Origin: Oscillospiraceae bacterium
GTDB lineage: Bacteria > Bacillota > Clostridia > Oscillospirales > Acutalibacteraceae
Reading direction: 5' to 3'
DNA: 8,022 nucleotides
Assembly (NCBI GenBank): GCA_902796535.1
Contig: CADBPL010000292.1
Location: forward strand, 1 to 8,022
Shown here piece by piece: positions 5,066 through 8,022 of the stretch. Position 1 is the first letter of the stretch; the number at the start of each line of letters is the position of its first letter. The translations under genes were made by a program, and so were the position numbers. The notes beneath the pieces are model-generated. The model worked only from the letters and a program-made list of their open reading frames with translations, searched no databases and was not told where the DNA came from.

Positions 5066-6100
5066 TCAGATTCCTAACAGCTCTTTCTTTTTGATGTTAA
5101 ATTCTTCCTGTGAAATGATACCAAGGTCGAGTAGCTCTTTATATTTTTTGATTTCTTCGATTGGATCGCTAACCGGTTCTATTTCTTGTTCTTGCTTTTT
5201 ACCGATCTTGCCAATCAAACCGGTCGCCTTGCTTCCGACAGATTTAATTCCGCTTGTGACTTTTGACCTAATTTCATCGGTTTTTGATGGTTCTGCTTCA
5301 ATAATGATTTCGCCGTTAGCCATGCGTTCCATAGCGTTAAGATCAGACTCAAATTCTTCCTCGCTATAATCAAAAGTCGCTTTATCGAAAGCCGTATACA
5401 GTCGCTTGGCCATGGGCATCATCGATGCAAAGTTTAAACTGCCGGATATAACGCCGCCGATCACGGGAACCGCTTTTGAAACGCCTTTTGCAACTGTCGT
5501 TTTTGTGACTTTAATGCCAATCGCTTTACCGATCTGCTTTACGATTGGGTACCAAAATGTTTTGGTCAACGCCTTTTGCGGCAGCTTTTTCAGAGTGGTT
5601 TTTGCGATTTGTGTCGACAGCACCCTAACTCCTGACACAGCGCCGGAAACGCCAAACATAACGCCGCAATACAGTATCAACTGTGATTTTATCCTTTCGT
5701 CATCAACCTTACCGTCCACCCACAGATCTTGAGAGCCGTACAAATAGGACAGTTCCTGTGCCAGACGAAGCGCCATACCAAAAAACTGCATAATATCGGC
5801 AGGAATTGTGGCGGCCATTGCCAAGCCTCCGGGAATACCTGCGATAAATGAAGCGGCAGAAGATTGACTGGTGCGCTTTATTATCAACTTGTTTGCCGCA
5901 ACAGATAGCTCTTCTCTTGAAACACCAGCTTCCACGGGGCCAAGTGTCAGAACATCCTGTACATTGACTCCGCAGTTTGCAAACTGTTCGGCCAGGAATT
6001 CATCACGATTGACCTTGACGCCGGGAATCTGAACGGCCGTGCTGACAATATCTTCCAGCACAATTTCTTTTGACAGCTCTTTTGATTTTTCCGTTGACAT
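5066..6100 (-). CDS. EcsC-like protein with C-terminal SHOCT domain, function unknown
   Basis: 344 residues. I recognise the general type (EcsC-like proteins of Bacillota, usually annotated hypothetical) from Ile-Pro-Gly-Val-Lys-Val-Asn-Arg at about 25-32 and Ala-Gly-Ile-Pro-Gly-Gly 87-92, followed by a Pro-Ala-Asp-Ile and Leu-Tyr-Gly segment at 100-122. Pro-Val-Ile-Gly-Gly-Val at 212-217 also fits. Glycine/alanine-rich hydrophobic stretches at about 83-116, 141-163 and 205-228 suggest membrane association or a buried helical core. A charged linker at 245-310 leads to a SHOCT domain at 312-343 (Leu-Leu-Asp-Leu-Gly-Ile-Ile then Glu-Glu-Phe). Start: ATG 6098-6100 with GGAGG 7 bases upstream; longer in-frame starts lack this. 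Base composition is clearly lower in GC than neighbouring genes (40% and 50% in two 60-base rows counted, 62% in a row of the next gene). It stands alone, has its own terminator, and is flanked by repeats; it may be acquired. No function is claimed. Confidence 0.75.
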   Translation of the reverse strand: MSTEKSKELSKEIVLEDIVSTAVQIPGVKVNRDEFLAEQFANCGVNVQDVLTLGPVEAGVSREELSVAANKLIIKRTSQSSAASFIAGIPGGLAMAATIPADIMQFFGMALRLAQELSYLYGSQDLWVDGKVDDERIKSQLILYCGVMFGVSGAVSGVRVLSTQIAKTTLKKLPQKALTKTFWYPIVKQIGKAIGIKVTKTTVAKGVSKAVPVIGGVISGSLNFASMMPMAKRLYTAFDKATFDYSEEEFESDLNAMERMANGEIIIEAEPSKTDEIRSKVTSGIKSVGSKATGLIGKIGKKQEQEIEPVSDPIEEIKKYKELLDLGIISQEEFNIKKKELLGI

Positions 6101-6160
6101 TGTAATTCCTCCGAAATTGATTTTTGTTGAAGTCTTACCGAGCAACACTTCACAAAAGCG

Positions 6161-6189
6161 TTTGTAAATCTCGCGAAACACTTTGACAA
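6161..6189 (-). promoter_or_regulatory. Possible promoter of the EcsC-like gene
   Basis: On the minus strand TTGTCA (6189-6184), 17 bases, TACAAA (6166-6161). The -35 is good and the -10 poor. The -35 lies in the foot of the hairpin at 6185-6223. It is the best candidate in the 130-base gap, but weak. Confidence 0.3.
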
Positions 6190-6223
6190 CAAGCCTTCCC
6201 GAAAAGCAGGAAGGCTTGTTGTC
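6185..6223 (-). terminator. Long hairpin after the DUF5058 operon (terminator-like)
   Basis: Perfect 15-bp stem GACAACAAGCCTTCC (6185-6199) / GGAAGGCTTGTTGTC (6209-6223) with 9-base loop CGAAAAGCA, starting 8 bases after the upstream gene's stop. On the minus strand it is followed by AAAGTGTTTC, not a clean U tract, so termination efficiency is uncertain. It contains repeat copy 2. Confidence 0.6.
6188..6220. repeat. 33-bp hairpin repeat, copy 2
   Basis: Same 33 bases and same orientation as 5027-5059. Here the stem is three pairs longer on each side. Both copies also have CGCGAAA a few bases to the left (5018-5024 and 6172-6178), which may be a remnant of a longer duplicated unit or chance. 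Confidence 0.9.
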
Positions 6224-6231
6224 ATTTCGAT

Positions 6232-6927
6232 TTATTCCTTGGCGGCGTCGGCTTTTTCTTTATTCCCGATCCAGCCGAGCTTGAACATACCGAACGCGCC
6301 GAGGAGCGACACGACGACGCCGATGGGCACGAGCGTGCCCGCGGGAATGCCGCCGGAAAAGACGAGCACGATCACCATGACCACGATGGGCAGGATGGAG
6401 ATGCGCCAGTGCTTCATGAAATACCCCGCGCCCAGCGCGCCGAACAGCGCGGGCAAAACCTGCTGGAAGGCGGGCGCAAAAGGCGAGCCTTCTTTGGTGA
6501 TGAGCGGCAGTACGGGGCTGAACAGCAGCACGCCCACGGCCAAAATCAGCGTGGTGGTGATGGCGGAGGTGGCGATGGCGATGGTGGAGACCACTTCGCC
6601 CTCCTCGCTGTTGGCCTTCACGCCCGCGCTCTCCATGGCGTTCAGGCCGCAGGGGAGCTTGAGGTTGGTGATGTTGCCGGTCACGAATGACAGATAGGTG
6701 CCGCCCGCGCCGAGCACCGGCGTGTAAGAAACGACCTCGATCACGGCGGTGGTCCAGAACAGGGGAATGATTTTGATCAGCCCGCTGAACACGTCGTGAA
6801 AGCGCGGCCACACGTCCAGATACAGGCAGATGGCGGCGGGGAACATGAGCATGACGCACAGCGTGGTCAGTGAGGAGATGCGCCCCCAGGTGTGGACGCG
6901 GTCAAGATACGATTTTTGTTTTTTCAT
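6232..6927 (-). CDS. Conserved polytopic membrane protein, partner of the DUF5058-type protein
   Basis: 231 residues; not assigned to a family with confidence. About six or seven hydrophobic segments (near 18-38, 46-66, 72-84, 117-140, 155-171, 176-192, 197-216) and a short charged C-terminal tail. The most distinctive part is residues 68-93, with Tyr-Thr-Pro-Val-Leu-Gly-Ala-Gly-Gly-Thr, then Phe-Val-Thr-Gly-Asn-Ile-Thr-Asn-Leu. Such a Gly/Thr/Asn-rich stretch inside hydrophobic sequence is typical of substrate-binding loops in transporters. Start ATG 6925-6927 has GGAGGGG 6 bases upstream and lies only two bases beyond the stop of the preceding gene, so translation is likely coupled. Inference: the two proteins form one membrane complex, possibly a transporter; substrate unknown. 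Confidence 0.8.
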   Translation of the reverse strand: MKKQKSYLDRVHTWGRISSLTTLCVMLMFPAAICLYLDVWPRFHDVFSGLIKIIPLFWTTAVIEVVSYTPVLGAGGTYLSFVTGNITNLKLPCGLNAMESAGVKANSEEGEVVSTIAIATSAITTTLILAVGVLLFSPVLPLITKEGSPFAPAFQQVLPALFGALGAGYFMKHWRISILPIVVMVIVLVFSGGIPAGTLVPIGVVVSLLGAFGMFKLGWIGNKEKADAAKE

Positions 6928-6929
6928 GC

Positions 6930-7718
6930 TCAGCCCCTCCATTCCAGCAGCGCCACGTCGGCGGGCAGCAGGTTGAACGCCACCACGGCAATGCCCATGG
7001 CCAGGAACATACTCAGCGGCATCACAAACGGCTGCAGCCAGTTGACGTTGCGCTTTTTTTGGATCGTTTCGAGTAAAAGCGAAATCACGATGGCGCTCAC
7101 GAGCGTGATGACCGAAAGCACCCCGGCGCCGTCGCCGATGATCTCATCCTTGCCCGACCCGGCAATGGCGCGGGCAATGAACGCGCCGATAAGGCCGATG
7201 AAGGCGGCCGCCGCCAAAATATCCGGCAGGTCGGATTTGCTTTTGGCCACCGCGTTGTTCAGCTTTTTCTGGATGGGCTTGGTCAACACGGGAAGAAGCA
7301 GCAGCGGGAACACGCTGCCCACGGTCATGACCCACGCGATGGTGGCGAACAGGGTTCGGTCGGTCACTTCCACGGCCATGCCGCCCGCGTGGTTGAGCGC
7401 TTCCATGGCCGCTGTGGCCGCCACGGTTTCATAAGACAGGTTGCCGATGATGGAAAGCCGCACCCACGGCAGCACCAGACCCAGCGCGCCCGCGAGCGAA
7501 ACGACGGTGGCTAAAATGGCAATGGCGGGGGCAATGGTGAACAGCGCGCTGGTGGTGACCGTTCCGCGCAGCGTGGCGGAGGACAGCCCCAGCTCCCTGC
7601 CGCGTTTCCACGCCTTGATCATGAAAAAGAGAGATTGCGCGATGATGAACAGGATCAGCGCGCCGCCGATGAGATACATCGGCAAAGATGTTTTAAAATC
7701 CATAAGCTCGTTCGGCAA
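6930..7718 (-). CDS. DUF5058-type membrane protein
   Basis: 262 residues by the chosen start. It resembles the DUF5058 family of uncharacterised membrane proteins found in Clostridia: a short N-terminal segment, Pro-Met-Tyr-Leu at 13-16, a first helix with Ala-Gln-Ser-Leu-Phe-Phe, a basic loop Lys-Ala-Trp-Lys-Arg-Gly, then Phe-Thr-Ile-Ala-Pro-Ala-Ile-Ala. Hydrophobic segments lie at about 13-34, 55-83, 122-146, 167-187, 197-217 and 229-251. Start: TTG at 7716-7718 (AAAGGG about 10 bases upstream) gives an N-terminus like that of relatives as I remember them; ATG 7703 (five codons later, no good ribosome binding site) is the alternative. An ORF extension to 7862 runs through the promoter and is rejected. 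First gene of a two-gene operon. Confidence 0.8.
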   Translation of the reverse strand: MPNELMDFKTSLPMYLIGGALILFIIAQSLFFMIKAWKRGRELGLSSATLRGTVTTSALFTIAPAIAILATVVSLAGALGLVLPWVRLSIIGNLSYETVAATAAMEALNHAGGMAVEVTDRTLFATIAWVMTVGSVFPLLLLPVLTKPIQKKLNNAVAKSKSDLPDILAAAAFIGLIGAFIARAIAGSGKDEIIGDGAGVLSVITLVSAIVISLLLETIQKKRNVNWLQPFVMPLSMFLAMGIAVVAFNLLPADVALLEWRG

Positions 7719-7766
7719 AAAGCTGCCGCCCTTTCTGAAAGATGAACCGGGGAATAAGATGGTATT

Positions 7767-7795
7767 ATGATAATAAAAAAAGAAAGGATTGTCAA
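7767..7795 (-). promoter_or_regulatory. Promoter of the DUF5058-type operon
   Basis: On the minus strand TTGACA (7795-7790), 17 bases, TATCAT (7772-7767). The spacer is T-rich (a run of seven T). The start point would be near 7760, giving a leader of about 40 bases. No GTTAG/CTAAC palindrome is near it, so it is not part of the iron regulon by this criterion. Confidence 0.75.
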
Positions 7796-7800
7796 TAAAA

Positions 7801-8000
7801 AACAGCTTCGTATCTCGGCATAATGATTTGTTTGCCTGATCCTGCCTGTCCGCTTTTGTCACACGCTTTGCTGCGCTGGAGAAAGCAAGCTGCGTTCTTT
7901 CTGCCTTCTGCCCTCGCGGACGGCAAGAATGCCGTCCCTGTTATGAAGTGACCGGCGTCAAGACGGGAAAGTCACCAAAGAGAGCAGAAAGAATTTGTGA
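7801..8000 (-). repeat. Probable structured intergenic repeat element, no gene seen
   Basis: The 300-base stretch to the right window edge, beyond the DUF5058 promoter, has no convincing gene. It is rich in inverted repeats: an outer 10-bp pair TTCTTTCTGC (7895-7904) / GCAGAAAGAA (7984-7993), a 7-bp hairpin GGACGGC (7918-7924) / GCCGTCC (7931-7937), and GTGAC (7948-7952) / GTCAC (7971-7975). The minus strand reads Leu-Phe-Gly-Asp-Phe-Pro-Val-Leu-Thr-Pro-Val-Thr-Ser-stop in one frame, and Val-Thr-Lys-Ala-Asp-Arg-Gln-Asp-Gln-Ala in another. I recall these strings from many short spurious ORFs in clostridial genomes, which would fit a dispersed noncoding repeat; this is memory, not a search. Confidence 0.4.
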
Positions 8001-8022
8001 ATAATATCCAAAGCGTCCGAAA

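Noticed and set aside
7719..7862. N-terminal extension of the DUF5058-type protein to 7862
   Set aside because: A TTGACA/TATCAT promoter lies inside the extension (7767-7795), and the extension is polar and Phe-rich, unlike the family; it looks like read-through of the intergenic element.

Overview
The window looks like a chromosomal segment of a fairly GC-rich member of the Bacillota, class Clostridia; Oscillospirales or a close relative is my guess. This rests on gene content (two FeoA proteins, a FeoB with a long external loop, a small Cys-rich FeoB partner, a DUF5058-type membrane protein), on strong AAGGAGG-type ribosome binding sites and on near-consensus sigma-A promoters. No rRNA, tRNA, CRISPR array or transposase gene is visible.

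Layout. Positions 1-906 (+) hold the C-terminal part of an SLC13/YbiR-like anion permease. It converges on a ferrous-iron uptake operon on the minus strand, and a hairpin at 953-992 separates the two. Read in its own direction the operon runs: promoter with operators (4453-4367), leader with a 57-nt hairpin, feoA-type gene (4255-4043), second feoA (4025-3804), feoB (3728-1209), small Cys-rich membrane protein (1194-1018). Divergent from it is a short two-domain DtxR/MntR-family regulator (4548-4925, +), which ends in a strong terminator.

The regulatory logic can be read from the DNA. Palindromes of the form GTTAG-N6-CTAAC occur three times in front of the operon and once between feoA and feoB. 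One fills the 17-bp spacer of a perfect TTGACA/TATAAT promoter. The regulator carries the Met and Cys metal ligands typical of iron-sensing DtxR rather than the Asp and Glu of manganese-sensing MntR. The simplest reading is that the iron-loaded regulator silences ferrous-iron import.

Positions 5066-6100 (-) carry a lower-GC gene for an EcsC-like protein with a C-terminal SHOCT domain. It lies between two identical 33-bp hairpin repeats (5027-5059 and 6188-6220), which suggests local duplication or insertion. Further right, a two-gene membrane-protein operon on the minus strand (DUF5058-type protein 7718-6930, partner 6927-6232) has its own promoter at 7767-7795. The right end (about 7801-8000) has no convincing gene and looks like a structured intergenic repeat element.
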